The notes beneath the pieces were generated by a model. It worked only from the letters and a program-made list of their open reading frames with translations, was not told the DNA's origin and did no database searches. From Acheta domesticus (Eukaryota > Arthropoda > Insecta > Orthoptera > Gryllidae), in NCBI GenBank assembly GCA_031308135.1, contig JAHLJT010000631.1, forward strand, positions 28,416,271 through 28,480,270: a DNA stretch of 64,000 nucleotides, in the 5' to 3' direction. Numbering within the stretch: position 1 is the first letter of the stretch; each line of letters starts with the position of its first letter. This document shows positions 1-10,920 of the stretch, piece after piece. The position numbers and the translations under genes were made by a program.

Positions 1-570
1 ATTTGTCCTGTACTTACATTGCACATTGATGATTGTTATCCGAAGAAATTATTTATTAAGGCTTAGACAAACCTTTTTGTTTCCTGTTAACGTAACGAGG
101 ATAAAAATTGTTTCCGCAATATAGAATTTTGAAAAGTGAACTGCAGGAGCAATAGTTCCACTCCGTTGCTCTTCCCATGACGCAATTGCGCGTTTCATTC
201 AGTAACGTGTTACATGAGAGAGGAAGAGCAGCTTGTTTGAGGAGTTTGTGGGTCGAGCGTTCTTCTTCTTCTCCTTCCAGTCACGTACAGAAGCCGGAGA
301 CCGCATTTTCACTTACGACGAGGGCTTCTGGAGCGTCTCGTGTTTTTCGCGGCGGGGGGGGGAGAGGGAGGGGGGAGGTTGCGCAATGCTCGTGCGCGAG
401 AGACGCACAGCGACGGGACACGGGCTGCGGAATCTGGCGCAACTCGGGAGGCTGCGATGACAAGGAGCAGCAGCTACCTCCTGATGTTGCGAATGCGGTA
501 ACAGTTGCCGCTGCCGCCCCTACCAACTACGCGCGCATCGTTCTAACCGAGTTCTTATGGTGGCTTAGGA
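1..570. other. No gene recognised; GC-rich block
   Basis: AT-rich at the left edge, becoming GC-rich with a G/A-rich run at about 350-380 and CpG-rich sequence to about 540. Short open frames exist on both strands here, but none has a recognisable motif or splice context. It could be a CpG-rich regulatory patch; nothing in the sequence proves this. Confidence 0.5.
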
Positions 571-948
571 GGATTGAGTTGAATTGAATTGAGTTGAAGC
601 CTTATTTTACGTGGCGAGACTCAGGTCATGAGGTCTGCTCTTCCGTCTGACCACGCAAATTTCGCTACGCTTCTTTCACCAACTAGCGGAGAAAGAAGGT
701 ATTCCTAGGTCTACGAAACAGGCGATTTTGAATTTGGTTCAGAGGCGTCATTTAGGATTGAGGATATTTTACACACAGCAAATCTACTAACATGGAACAG
801 CCAGCTTTACTTCCTCTCCGAAGCAAGGCGTGCGAAGGATTTTTTCGCCCTTAAAAATCCATGGCTTCGATCAGGTTTGAACCCGCGAACTTGGATTTAA
901 CAGTCCAATACGATAATCGTTACACCATCGCCGCCACAAATTTTAAAA
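571..948 (-). mobile_element. tRNA-derived SINE (family B)
   Basis: On the minus strand the element starts with a tRNA-like head. A box A-like segment (913-930, reading TGGTGTAACGATTATCG) is followed at tRNA-like spacing by a box B-like segment (873-885, CGGGTTCAAACCT). A body of about 200 bp follows, then a 3' module at 601-656 and a simple AATTC/AACTC tail at 571-602. The 3' module recurs at 43535-43586, also in minus orientation and next to an AAAT tail, which supports one dispersed family. The internal pol III promoter and LINE-borrowed tail are the expected SINE design; that this copy is transcribed is not shown. Confidence 0.7.
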
Positions 949-3010
949 AAGGATGGGTTTTCCTCGTGGAGTTTATGTGGAAGTATATGATTGGATTACA
1001 TGGTGCAATTCTTTACACGTGGGAAGACTGAAATGTACTTGAGGATTAATGATAACAATGATGACTTCTCAGGCGTGCCCACAGGAGTGAGTAGGTGAGG
1101 GGCAGGGCGGCTGTAGCTCTGCTGAAAATTTTGGAAGAGGCCCCGAATACTTACGTTTTAAAACAATTAATTCCTTATTGTGTTTAATCTATGATTTTTC
1201 TGACTATTTGGGAAATAGTTATTCGATTATACGATAACTATAACTATTTCGTAAATAGTTGGTTATAGTTATTTGGAGAAGAGACTCTCCAAGTTATTTG
1301 ACACGTCCAACTATTGGTAAATAGTTCAAAAGAAAATGAATTGAATTGTTTTGTAGAATTGTAAACACAGCACTTGGAGTGATATTACTTATGATAAATC
1401 CTTTCCAGATTTTCAGAAAAAAAAACTCTTCTTGTGTATCCAGTTACTGCAATTCATTGCCACGTGTACTAATCGTAATCATCTTTTGAACAGACCTTAT
1501 TCCTGAAGGACCTTAATCGGGAAGACAATCCTCATAATGCAAATTTGCAGCATTAATGAACCCATTACGTTTTAATGCAAATACAAAGAATTGTGTTTTA
1601 GTTCAACTATGACTGTTGAAAACTGCATACAAATAATTAGAACTTTTAGTTCCGTTCATCCAATCTTGCGATAAAGTCTTGTTACGCAGAGAATGTTCCT
1701 AGTATTTTTCGTTTCCTTGCTCATGGTAATTAAATTGTCCAATGTATTCAGAACATACGCTTGTTGACTGTATTGTTTGATTGGTTACTCAATTATAAAC
1801 GGTGTTTTGGTCAACTCTTACCGATGAATAGGGCCGACGTTTGGTGTTAAGCCCGAGTGGGTATTTGACTTCCCTACCCCCCTCCATCATCCACCGAAAA
1901 TTTAAATAAAGGGGAAAATGCTATAAATTTTTGTTGTTTAAATTGTCAATTTTATCATTACATTGTCATCAATTTGTTATCACATTTATTTTATGTAACA
2001 TTAACAGTTTATTGATGCAATGCGAAAACATCGCTGCCCTTACCTATTTTTGATACCAATTTATTTATCAATTCTTGAAAATCAATTGTGTCTGTCATGT
2101 CACTATAAATATACAAAATTGCGATTCTGTTGAGCCTACCTTATAATTGGTCGTATTTATGTCTTGAGACGAAGCAAAACCGAGTAACAGCGTTCATTCA
2201 TGGAATTTGACGTTTATAGAATATTTCTCTCACTCTAAATACCGAGTTGGTGTGTTACCCACTGTGATTTTTTCGTGAAGGTATAGCTACCCACCATACC
2301 CACATTATCTACCAACCTGCTGACGAAAATTTCGTTAAAACGCTGATCACTTAATACCTTTCAGTGGTTACTTAACAGAGAATTTATGTACCATTTATAG
2401 TTCACAATTTCCGCGACGTTATTCCTGTCTGTTCGAATTTCATAACATTGTGAACACAGACCATATGGTGAGAGAGTGATAGTTGTAACACTTAGGATTC
2501 TAAGAAACTCTTCTTTCACATATTTTCCTTCATTTATTTCATAGTTAACGTGATTTCTCAATGCAGTATCATAATTAATCCTTACTGCCGGAAGTGTCAT
2601 TAAATTAGAGAAATGATTTTTCTACGCAATACTCTCATAATAATCTGCCATATCAGGTAAATCAAAATGTTCGAAAGAAGATTACGTAATTTGTATTTCA
2701 GGTTCTGAAATGAATATGCATACACTGATATCTACTTTTTAAAATTAAGCAATTGTTGTTCAATGGTAATGGCAATTATTGATTGGTATTTTTTATTGAT
2801 AATTCTCATTACTTATACAATGTTTTTATATTTCGTTTAGTTTAAGTTTTAGTATTTTACACATTATTGACCCTAATTACACCTAAACAACTTGCAATTT
2901 CATTTTACTGTGCTCATTACCAAATATGTGCGAATTTATTACCGAATATATTTTGTGCCTGACGAAGTGTTCTTGCACCAAATTTTAAGGGAATTAGTTC
3001 ATTGAGGGAG
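949..3010. other. AT-rich non-coding sequence
   Basis: No coding signal. At 1195-1330 the short word ACTATTT/AAATAGT recurs several times in both orientations, giving small hairpins. Otherwise unremarkable, probably intergenic or intronic. Confidence 0.5.
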
Positions 3011-3528
3011 TTAGTAATGCCGGCAGCGTCAACGTTTGAGGTCATTAGTCCCGTAAGTGTAGAGCATGTTTTTCATCAGGACGTGGCGGTGATCTTGCCC
3101 TGCTGGATGGCGAGATCCGGCGTCGACCTACCGTCGAGTAGCGCGGTTTTCTCTAACCAGGTTTCTCCCAACAGCGGGGCACCGCCCCAGCTGGGACAAG
3201 TTCTAAGCCCCCTACCAGCCTCCTGGCATGTGTGCTAGTGTAGTGCATGTTAGTGTAAGTGTGAGTGTAAGGGGTGAGGAGAGGAGAAGGAAGAGGCCTA
3301 TTTGTTAGGGTACTGCTCCGGCATTCGCCTGGTGTTGATCGGAGAAACCACGGAAAACTACCGATCGGAGCAGCCGGCCGCTAGAATTCTCCTCCAGACA
3401 GCCACTGAATTCGACCTAGCTGACAAGCTAGAGTCGAAAATCCTGCCGCCGTTGTGACTTAGAACTTAGGACCTCTCGGTCAGAGGCACTGCAGTGACAT
3501 CAGTTGATACACTGAGCCACCTCTCCCG
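3011..3528 (-). mobile_element. Long tRNA-derived SINE (family A), near full length
   Basis: Minus-strand copy of a ~520-560-bp repeat also found at 23688-23845, 52117-52623, 57341-57752, 60212-60628 and 61048-61612. The head near 3514-3528 carries the box A-like GGTGGCTCAG; the box B-like part is near 3450-3465 but slightly decayed. The body includes a GATCGG...CCGATC inverted-repeat segment and a GC-rich block (CCAGCTGGGACAAG near 3188). The 3' end near 3011-3030 matches the conserved end seen in the other copies. Confidence 0.75.
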
Positions 3529-3995
3529 GTGGGAATTAGTAGAAATGGTAATAATTTTAAATTATGTTCCTAAGAGCACTTATGAGTTCGTACCATCACC
3601 GCACCATCCACAGGAAGACCTTGTCCTCAAAGGCGGTGTATAGGTAATGTTTAGACTTTTTGGTAGAATCTACTCGTATGTATGCCTAGTTATATAGGCT
3701 TCCTCTGTTCGCAACCCGAATGTATCCAACTATCAACTTCCCGCAAAATCTGCCTCTGGTGGTTAAAGCTCGAGCCAATCCAATTCCTGGAGAGCCCTGC
3801 ACGCGGCCCATGGTTCCTGGAGCGGCGCTGGCGCGGAGAGATCTCCGGCACGCACGCACACGCAAGGCGCACGCGTTGCGTAAGCGGCGGAGAAAGAAGT
3901 GGCGATCGCGAAAAGCCCATTACGTCACCGTCCGGACGTCCGAATACTTTCCACCCTGCTGTCTTCGACTGCAGCGCAACGGCCAATCTCCGGCA
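3529..3995. other. No gene recognised
   Basis: Moderately GC-rich and CpG-containing from about 3740 onward. Open frames here run into the downstream CCG array and have no recognisable domain. Confidence 0.4.
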
Positions 3996-4245
3996 ATGCC
4001 CGCCACCGCCACCGCCTCCGCCGCCGCCACCGCCTCCGCCTCCGCCGCCTCCGCCGCCTCCGCCGCCTCCGCCGCCTCCGCCGCCTCCGCCGCCTCCGCC
4101 GCCTCCGCCGCCGCCGCCTCCAGCGTCGCCATCTCCGCCGCCTCCGCCAGCACTTCCACCTCTACCTCCGCCGTCTCCGCCTCCGTCACCTCCACCCCCG
4201 CCGTCACTGCCGCCGCCGCCTCCGCCGCCTCCACCAGCGCGGCTC
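3996..4245. repeat. CCG/CCT trinucleotide array
   Basis: About 250 bp made almost entirely of GCC, TCC and CCG triplets, including many copies of the 9-mer GCCGCCTCC. It is open in most frames, giving poly-Pro, poly-Ala/Ser or poly-Arg/Leu peptides. That is a property of the repeat and not evidence for a gene. It lies in a CpG-rich patch that ends near 4370. Confidence 0.9.
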
Positions 4246-5404
4246 CGCGAAAAGGCCCCGCCGCTTGGCGGAAGGCGGAGAAAGCAGGCGGAGGCGACGA
4301 GTAGTTGGTGCCACTGGCGTAGCGAGGTGGGGGCAGGAGGGGGCAGTCCGTCCCTCGTGACACCATTTTAGGGGTGACATCAATTAGAAAATTTTATAAT
4401 TGGAATTATATAATTTTAATGATTTATATAAAGATCATATTTTTATAAAACTTACACTTGTTAATTAGTTATAATTCGTTTTAAATTATTTACTTAAAAA
4501 TTAAATTTAAATTATTCTGAATTACATGCAATTTTTAATATATTATAAATAAATGTCATGTGGAAATATATTTTTATTAAATAATGTATAAACTATTCAT
4601 TAATAGTTTTTTTTATATTTAATTTATGGGAGGGGGGGACACCATTCGTTTTGCCCTGGGTGACACCAACTGAAGCTACGCCACTGGTTTGTGCTGCTGT
4701 ATTGTTGAAGGTAGTAGAGGTAGTGTTACATTGAATTAGAATCTCTGGAATCCAGATATCCTTTATTTCATAGATGTTATAAAACATCTATCAAACACCA
4801 TCGATGTTTTTAAAACTGGATAAGTACTATTGACCTTCACTCGGCGGTCATTTAGTTTGGAAGTGTTCCGAATTATTTATTTTTAATTGCGATTTAACTG
4901 ACGAAACAAAATCAAAAATTGTCAGGATAATAAATTGTTAATTTTATTATTTGAATATTCATTAATTGGTAACTATTTTAATATTCAATAACAATAATTT
5001 ACGTCCTGAATAGTATTTTTAAATTATCGAATCTGATAATGTATCTGATTCGATAATTTAAAAATCATGAAGTCTTCTTTAATTATAAAACTCTATTTTA
5101 TTTATCTGAGAATTATAATAAGATTTTGTTGCGATGGACTTTCCCATCTAAACATATCGACCACGTTAAAATACCGAAAACAAAACATCAATGTTAAAAA
5201 AATATCGGCTTAAAAAAATGGATGTTAAATACATTGATAGTTTTGTAAAAACATCACTGTTTCGAAAACATCGACATCGCATCTCTAATAAGAACGACTA
5301 GGTGCATGCTCGTTCCCAATATGCTGGAAGAGTGAATATACAAGAATCTTCAAAAAAATAATTTCCTCTGAAACGAGCGCCGAACCACCTACCCCACTGG
5401 AGGT
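4246..5404. other. AT-rich sequence with ACATCGATG-type repeats
   Basis: Very AT-rich at 4380-4620. At 4770-4830 and 5140-5290 the words AACATC and GATGTTTT recur in both orientations, ending in GACATCGCATCTCTAATA. This resembles ends of hAT-type miniature elements, but I cannot define both ends or a TSD. Confidence 0.35.
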
Positions 5405-5960
5405 GTCATTGCAGGTGGCTGTGGCGGTGGAGGTGGGGATGGAGGCGGCAGTGGAGGTGGAGGTGGCGGCTGGGCGCACCGTTTCTCTGCACGCGTCGCT
5501 GGGAGGCGGTGGGCGTGTCGACGTTGTGGCGGGGGCGGGGAGGGGGAGAGGAAGGCTCTGCGCTTTTTGGAAGCTGCCCGCGCTGCGCGTACGCGCATGC
5601 GCGGAATGCGTGCGCTGGAGGCACCTGGTGCCACCGCAGTTGGACGCGGTGTGGTGATGATGGCTGATTTGATGATGGTGTTGGGAGTTGTTGGTGATGG
5701 TAACAATGTGTGCGTAGGAGTGATGAGGGAGGTCATTACATTGTGAAGGGCTTGGATGTGGAGGAAGTCATGATAGCTTTCGTTGTTGTTGTTGTTGTTG
5801 TTGTTGTTGCTTTGTTGTTGCTGTTGGTTTTTAATTTTCGTGGAGCTGGTGAGGGTGGTGAGGGTGGTGGTGGTGGTAGTGATAGTGGTGGTGGTGGTGA
5901 TGGTTGTGGTAGTGGGGGTGGTAGTGGTGGTGGTGGTGGCGGTGATGCAGTCATTATCGT
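5405..5960. repeat. GGT/GGC and TTG triplet-rich region
   Basis: Degenerate GGN triplets at 5405-5475, a CpG-rich stretch to about 5660, a (GTT)n run at 5780-5820, and GGTGGTGGT-type triplets at 5850-5945. Long frames over this stretch are low-complexity only. Confidence 0.8.
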
Positions 5961-7317
5961 CTTCGTTACTCTCGGAGTCATCACCGTATGCTCGTGGTCG
6001 TCAACCTTGACATCCTGTGCTCATGTAGTGAATAGTGATGAGATGGAAAGAGTGGGCAGATAGGAACCAAAACAAATATAGAGATCTCCGTACCTTTGTC
6101 AGAAGTGATAATGCATTGTGCCATTTTTCGAATTTGTAATGGAACCTGTGGTAACTTATATTACGATGTTTGCAGCAACGACAAACTCTGATCGTGAGAA
6201 CCGTTGGTAGCGGCGGAGGTGACTTCTAGGGCAGAGTAACGGTGGCAGAGTTGCTTTACTTTGATTCCAAATCCGCCCTGTTCCACTTTCCTTTGTGCAT
6301 GCCTAATCGCTGATGGCTGTTGTTAATCCGCACCATCGGCGGAAGTTTCAAACTGCCTTGTCGGAATGAACATTCGAGTTTCATACTTTATCAACGAACG
6401 TTGAAAATTATTTGTGTGCAATGCGCGTGCAAATGTTGAAAGTACAATTGCAACTTATTTGTTCCCATTCAACTTTTATTGACTTTTTCTGTAAGAGGTT
6501 ACTTACTGTATTAGTCATTAACATTTTCAAGTATGAGGAAATTAGTTTTGATGTTTTGTACCATTGGTTAATTTACTGAAAACCTGTATTACAAGTTCTT
6601 TGTAGTAAAATATTTTATACTATGACTGTGTTAATAAACTTAACGTATATTATTTGCTGTGAGTTATGTGAGTAAATAAACAATCTTCTTACAGTAGTTC
6701 TTACGACACAAGTTCATCTACGGTTCTAAAGTAGTGTATTGCATGGTGTCAGAAAATTGTTGCAACTATTCGTTTTTTTTCTCAGTTTTACTGTGTCAAA
6801 CCCATGAAGATGTAATTTCATTCTGATTATTAGCAAAGCAATTGGGACAACATTTTTTCCAACCATTCTGAAGCAATAATTTTTATGTGCTTTGCGTTTG
6901 TCGCCATTTTTCTTAGGCTGTGCATGCTTTAATGACAAGAACCCTTGTGTTTTATGGTCTTGTGAAGCTTCACGGCGTCTTAACCGAAGGAATGGATATC
7001 AGTTCCGGGATGTGTAGAACTATTGTAATCTACTCCGTCTGTTGTAAATCACGCGTGTGCAGCACGCGTGCAAGGAAAGTATGTCGAATGAGAAGTCTAT
7101 GAAGTAATAAGAGAGTTGTTAAGTTGACGCGGATCATTTCTAGCTTGATTCATTTTTTAGTCTTTTCTTTACGGCACATTTTCTGGCGAGGCTATCGATG
7201 ACGAAACGTGTTTTCTTGTCTCGTTTCATGACAAGTGTACTGCTATTAAGATATTAATTAAATGGTACAAAATTATTTTCTTCTTGCTTTTCAGTATTTT
7301 TACTTTCACGCCACCGT
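5961..7317. other. No gene recognised
   Basis: Mixed to AT-rich sequence on both strands without recognisable domains, tRNA-like folds or tandem structure. Confidence 0.4.
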
Positions 7318-7700
7318 CTACGCGTTAGAGAGAAACATGTAATGCTCCGCGAAAAACTGTGACGTTTTGGCAGAAAATCTATTAGTGCCGGGCCTTAGTA
7401 ACGAAAAAGTGGATAAATCCTGTTGATAAATTAATAAAAAAATATCTAACACGTGGTGTAGCCAGAATCCATGTTTTGATACAGAAAGCTCAATTGACGG
7501 CAAAATGTCCGTCTGTTGTATGTGGACAACACTAGTGCCTAAAGAATTCGTACGATTTTTTTCCAAGCTGAATAAACCTGTGTCGATCTTCCTGAGTCGA
7601 ATTTTGAAAAACATTCATTTATTTTTGGGGGTACTTTGCATGAAGCCGTTTGTATGAAACGTTCCAACGTTTTCAAAATATCCTCAAAAATGTCTCAACA
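7318..7700. repeat. Interspersed repeat shared with 21540-21650 and 53630-54070
   Basis: The segment around 7388-7480 (GTAACGAAAAAGTGGATAAA, then ACACGTGGTG and AGCCAGAATCC) recurs inside the hAT-like element at 53680-53760. The word GGGTACTTTGCATGAAGCC at 7629 has counterparts at 21569 and 54011. This places it as a fragment of the same nonautonomous family. Ends are not defined here. Confidence 0.6.
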
Positions 7701-7799
7701 TTTTTCATTATGCTTCATCATCCTTACCGTAGAAGTATGTAGTACTTTATTCGGGAATACAATACGTATGCTGGCAATACACTCTACAATATACTGTAT

Positions 7800-7805
7800 G
7801 CTCTT

Positions 7806-7846
<41 letters not shown>

Positions 7847-7848
7847 TT
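7800..7848. repeat. (CT)n/(CA)n microsatellite
   Basis: TCTCTCTCTC run passing directly into CACACACACA. Confidence 0.95.
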
Positions 7849-8705
7849 CTCGCATGTGAACTCAGTATCAGAGCTGGAGAGTCAACTTTTTTCTTGTGAA
7901 TAAAATTAAAAGCTCAATAAAATTCTTCTAAATGCTATTATATATTTTATCAAAGGATAAGAACACAAAATCTTTAAAAAAAGTATTGTTTCTTTCCGAA
8001 GGTGAGTCTCAGGAACAAATAATGAAAAAGCAATGTATTTCTTCAAAGAATGCAATGAATGTAAGACGTTTCTTGCCACTGACGGTATCTACACTTGTTT
8101 AACATCAGTTTCATTTTTATTGAGGTTATTTTGTGAATATCCTCATTGGGGCAATTTATATAGCAGGATCATGAATTCCGTTCCCCTTCCATGAGGAAAT
8201 ATAATGTGCTCATTCCGTGGAAGATGGCAGCAACTTTTCCTTCTAAGAGGAAAATATGAAAATAATGTAATAATTACAATGCCATTTAGATGGTAATCTA
8301 CGGTAGAAATAAAATAATAGTTCACATAATAGTTACTATACATGTATTTTATAGAAGAAAATCTCTAAATTCCCATTCCATTTGTGTGTATTTTCCGTAA
8401 ATAAATATTTTAAGAATTTGTATTGTGTTAGTAAGTTACGATTAAAATTAATAGTTTTTTCATGAAAAATTTACATCTTATTCTTAAGGAAATGGAAAAC
8501 ACTTCCAGCTCTTAATTACTATTTCTGGAATGGGGGCAGATTTTTTGTATTTTCCTAGTTCGAAATATTATGCCATTTTTGTAATTTCTTTTTCATTGGA
8601 AGTGCATTCATCCTTTCTGGATATTCAATTTTTAATTAAGAATCTATATACTTATTAATGAATTATTTTAGCGACACTAATGTTAATTTTGCTTATTATT
8701 ATTAC

Positions 8706-8754
<49 letters not shown>

Positions 8755-9198
8755 GTAAAGATGTCTCTGTGTACTAATTAGAGGTATTGTAATTTTTTGA
8801 CTTTTTTAAAACTTTAATATTGTGTATCTCTTCCGCTCTTACGGCAAATTAATATGTCATGCGCATTGTTGTTAACATACGCTCGGTGAATGATAATCTT
8901 ACTAATGATTTTTTTCTTATTTTATAGGTGAGTTGCTGTTAGTGGTTGCGTTCTTGTTAGAAATCTTGCATAATTCAACAGACGGTGAGTTTGCCTTCAT
9001 TGACTATATTCGCCTAAGTACACCTAATGTAGTAATTTATTTACTTGGTATTGTGCTATTGAGTACGTTCTATGTAAAATACCTTACGTATCGACTAATA
9101 AAGTCCAGCGTAATTAATGCATGTATTCAGACTTTATATTACATTGTATAAAAATATTTATTTAAATATTGTGAATGAAATCACAATGCTTTTAAAAT
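7849..9198. other. AT-rich sequence with (ATT)n at 8695-8756
   Basis: Contains a clean ATT microsatellite of about 60 bp at 8695-8756. The rest is AT-rich with no recognisable gene. Confidence 0.6.
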
Positions 9199-9560
9199 AA
9201 AACCGAAGCGGGTCGAACCGAAGCGGGTCGAACCGAAGCGGGTCGAACCGAAGCGGGTCGAACCGAAGCGGATCAAAGCGAAGCGGGTCAAAGCGAAGCG
9301 GTTCAAACCAAAGCGGGTGAAACCGAAGCGGGTCCAACCGAAGTGGGTCCAACCGAATAGAGTCAAACCGAAGCGGGTGAAACCGAAGGGACTCGAACCG
9401 AAGCGGGTCAAACCGGAGCGGGTCAAACCGAAGCAGGTCAAACCGAAGCGGCTCAAACCGGAGCGGGTCAAACCGGAGGGGGACTAATCAAAGTGGGTCA
9501 AACCGAAGCGGGTCGAAGCGAAGCGGGTCAAAACGAATCAGGCACAAAGGAAGCGTGTAA
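9199..9560. repeat. 15-bp minisatellite
   Basis: About 23 tandem copies of a 15-bp unit close to AACCGAAGCGGGTCG, starting very regular and becoming degenerate rightward. Because 15 is a multiple of three, the minus strand reads as the pentapeptide FDPLR repeated, so open frames here are expected without selection. Confidence 0.95.
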
Positions 9561-10677
9561 AAACGATGCTGGGACTGGCGCCTATCCGGAGTGTGGGCCC
9601 CTATCCACCCAACATGAAGGCGGCAACAAGCAAAGCATGCGTGTTGGCGTGGCGTGGCGTGCGTGCATGCGTGCGCGGAGTGCGTGTGGGCGTGTGGGCG
9701 CGGGTCAACGGCCTGCGGGGCGTTGGGCGAGATCAGGGCGGCTGCAGCGCGCCGCGCCGCTTCTTGCGCCGAAGGCCGCGCAGGCGACCGCGCCGGGCGC
9801 TGCGCTGGCGGCGCACGGTGGCAGCGCTCGCGGAGAAGACGGTCAAAATTCACACTCGTCCAGTTACGGCGCAAAGGAATACAATCTGCCTGCCAGTTTT
9901 CTGTTGCAATTTGTATTCGATCATCGGAGTGGTTAGGCTTCAACCTCGTCACAAATAAAGACCCAATTCCCATGGACCGTCCTTGACTCTGGCTTTGGGT
10001 TCTAAACAAGGATCTATGAATCCCACAGCTTCCTACGTAACTCGGGAGTAGGGGCGCCAAATTTCATAACAAACTGAGGCGCGCGCGGTGCCTCAGTCAC
10101 CCCACAGTAAAAATGTCAAGGAAACAATTAATAACAAACTATTTTGTTTCTTTAATGAATACATGTTTATTTCCAAGTATTTACACATAGTTTGGAAACA
10201 AGTACAAATAAAATTTTAATTTTTAAGAACGTTTTTTTTTGCAAACAACTTTCACAAATGTGCTGTATGTGTTTAACGCACATGTTTAAACTAATTCAAA
10301 CTAAATTTATTACATTTTACATTTATTTATATATTTATTACATTTTCATTATTTTTATATTTCCTGTGACTTTTTTAAATCAATTATTGAAAGGAACATT
10401 TTCTTGACTTCAAAAAACGTGTGAACGTATGAATATCATGGAACTTGTGCCAGTATTAGGCAATTTACCTATACTCGAATTAACAGTTAAAACAGATACC
10501 TACAAATCATTAATTTATTATATATTATCGTAATTATGAAGAATCGTATGGTGTACGCAGTTCGTTACTGATTGTCCTTCCTAGATGAATTGACGAAAAA
10601 CACTAAAAATAAACTGTTTAGAGCAGTCGATCTTAAAATTCTGTCAGGCAACAATGAGCTTCATCACAGCTACTGAC
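9561..10677. other. CpG-rich island then AT-rich sequence
   Basis: 9640-9860 is strongly GC- and CpG-rich with GCGTGGCGTG-type short repeats. After about 9870 it reverts to AT-rich sequence. Several overlapping frames are open across the GC block, as expected by composition. A CpG-rich promoter is possible but unproven. Confidence 0.4.
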
Positions 10678-10920
10678 CTGAAGTCAAAAATTCACCATCC
10701 ACGATATTCAAAACGTTTTCCAAATTATATTTTATTGAAGGAAGATATTTTTGACTGATGTTTTCCATATCTGGACCATAGTGCGGCGGATTGCTGGCCT
10801 GGACCATTGAAGAGCGTTTCTTTAGGCGGTGATTTGTTAGCTGTCGCTTTGCTTGTACAGCTGGCAGATACAGATGGACCGTGTAGCGGCGAACATCGCT
10901 ACCGCTCTCTGCAATTCGCT
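10678..10920 (-). CDS. Candidate internal coding exon, unknown protein
   Basis: On the minus strand an 80-codon open stretch has normal protein-like composition. It is bounded by a plausible acceptor (TTTCGGGTCCCAG just upstream of 10920) and a consensus-like donor (CAG followed by GTCAGT at 10677-10672). The predicted exon is 243 nt. The peptide is rich in charged residues, with stretches such as RRYTVHLYLPAVQAKRQ and NLENVLNIVDGEF. I do not recognise the family, and no neighbouring exon is identified. It could equally be a chance open frame or a transposon remnant. Confidence 0.25.

Noticed and set aside
3682..4371. 229-codon proline-rich frame and its partners on both strands
   Set aside because: Generated by the CCG/CCT array, which is open in most frames; no domain, signal or splice context.
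9488..10060. Overlapping 110-190-codon frames on both strands
   Set aside because: GC-rich composition plus the 15-bp minisatellite; no recognisable family.
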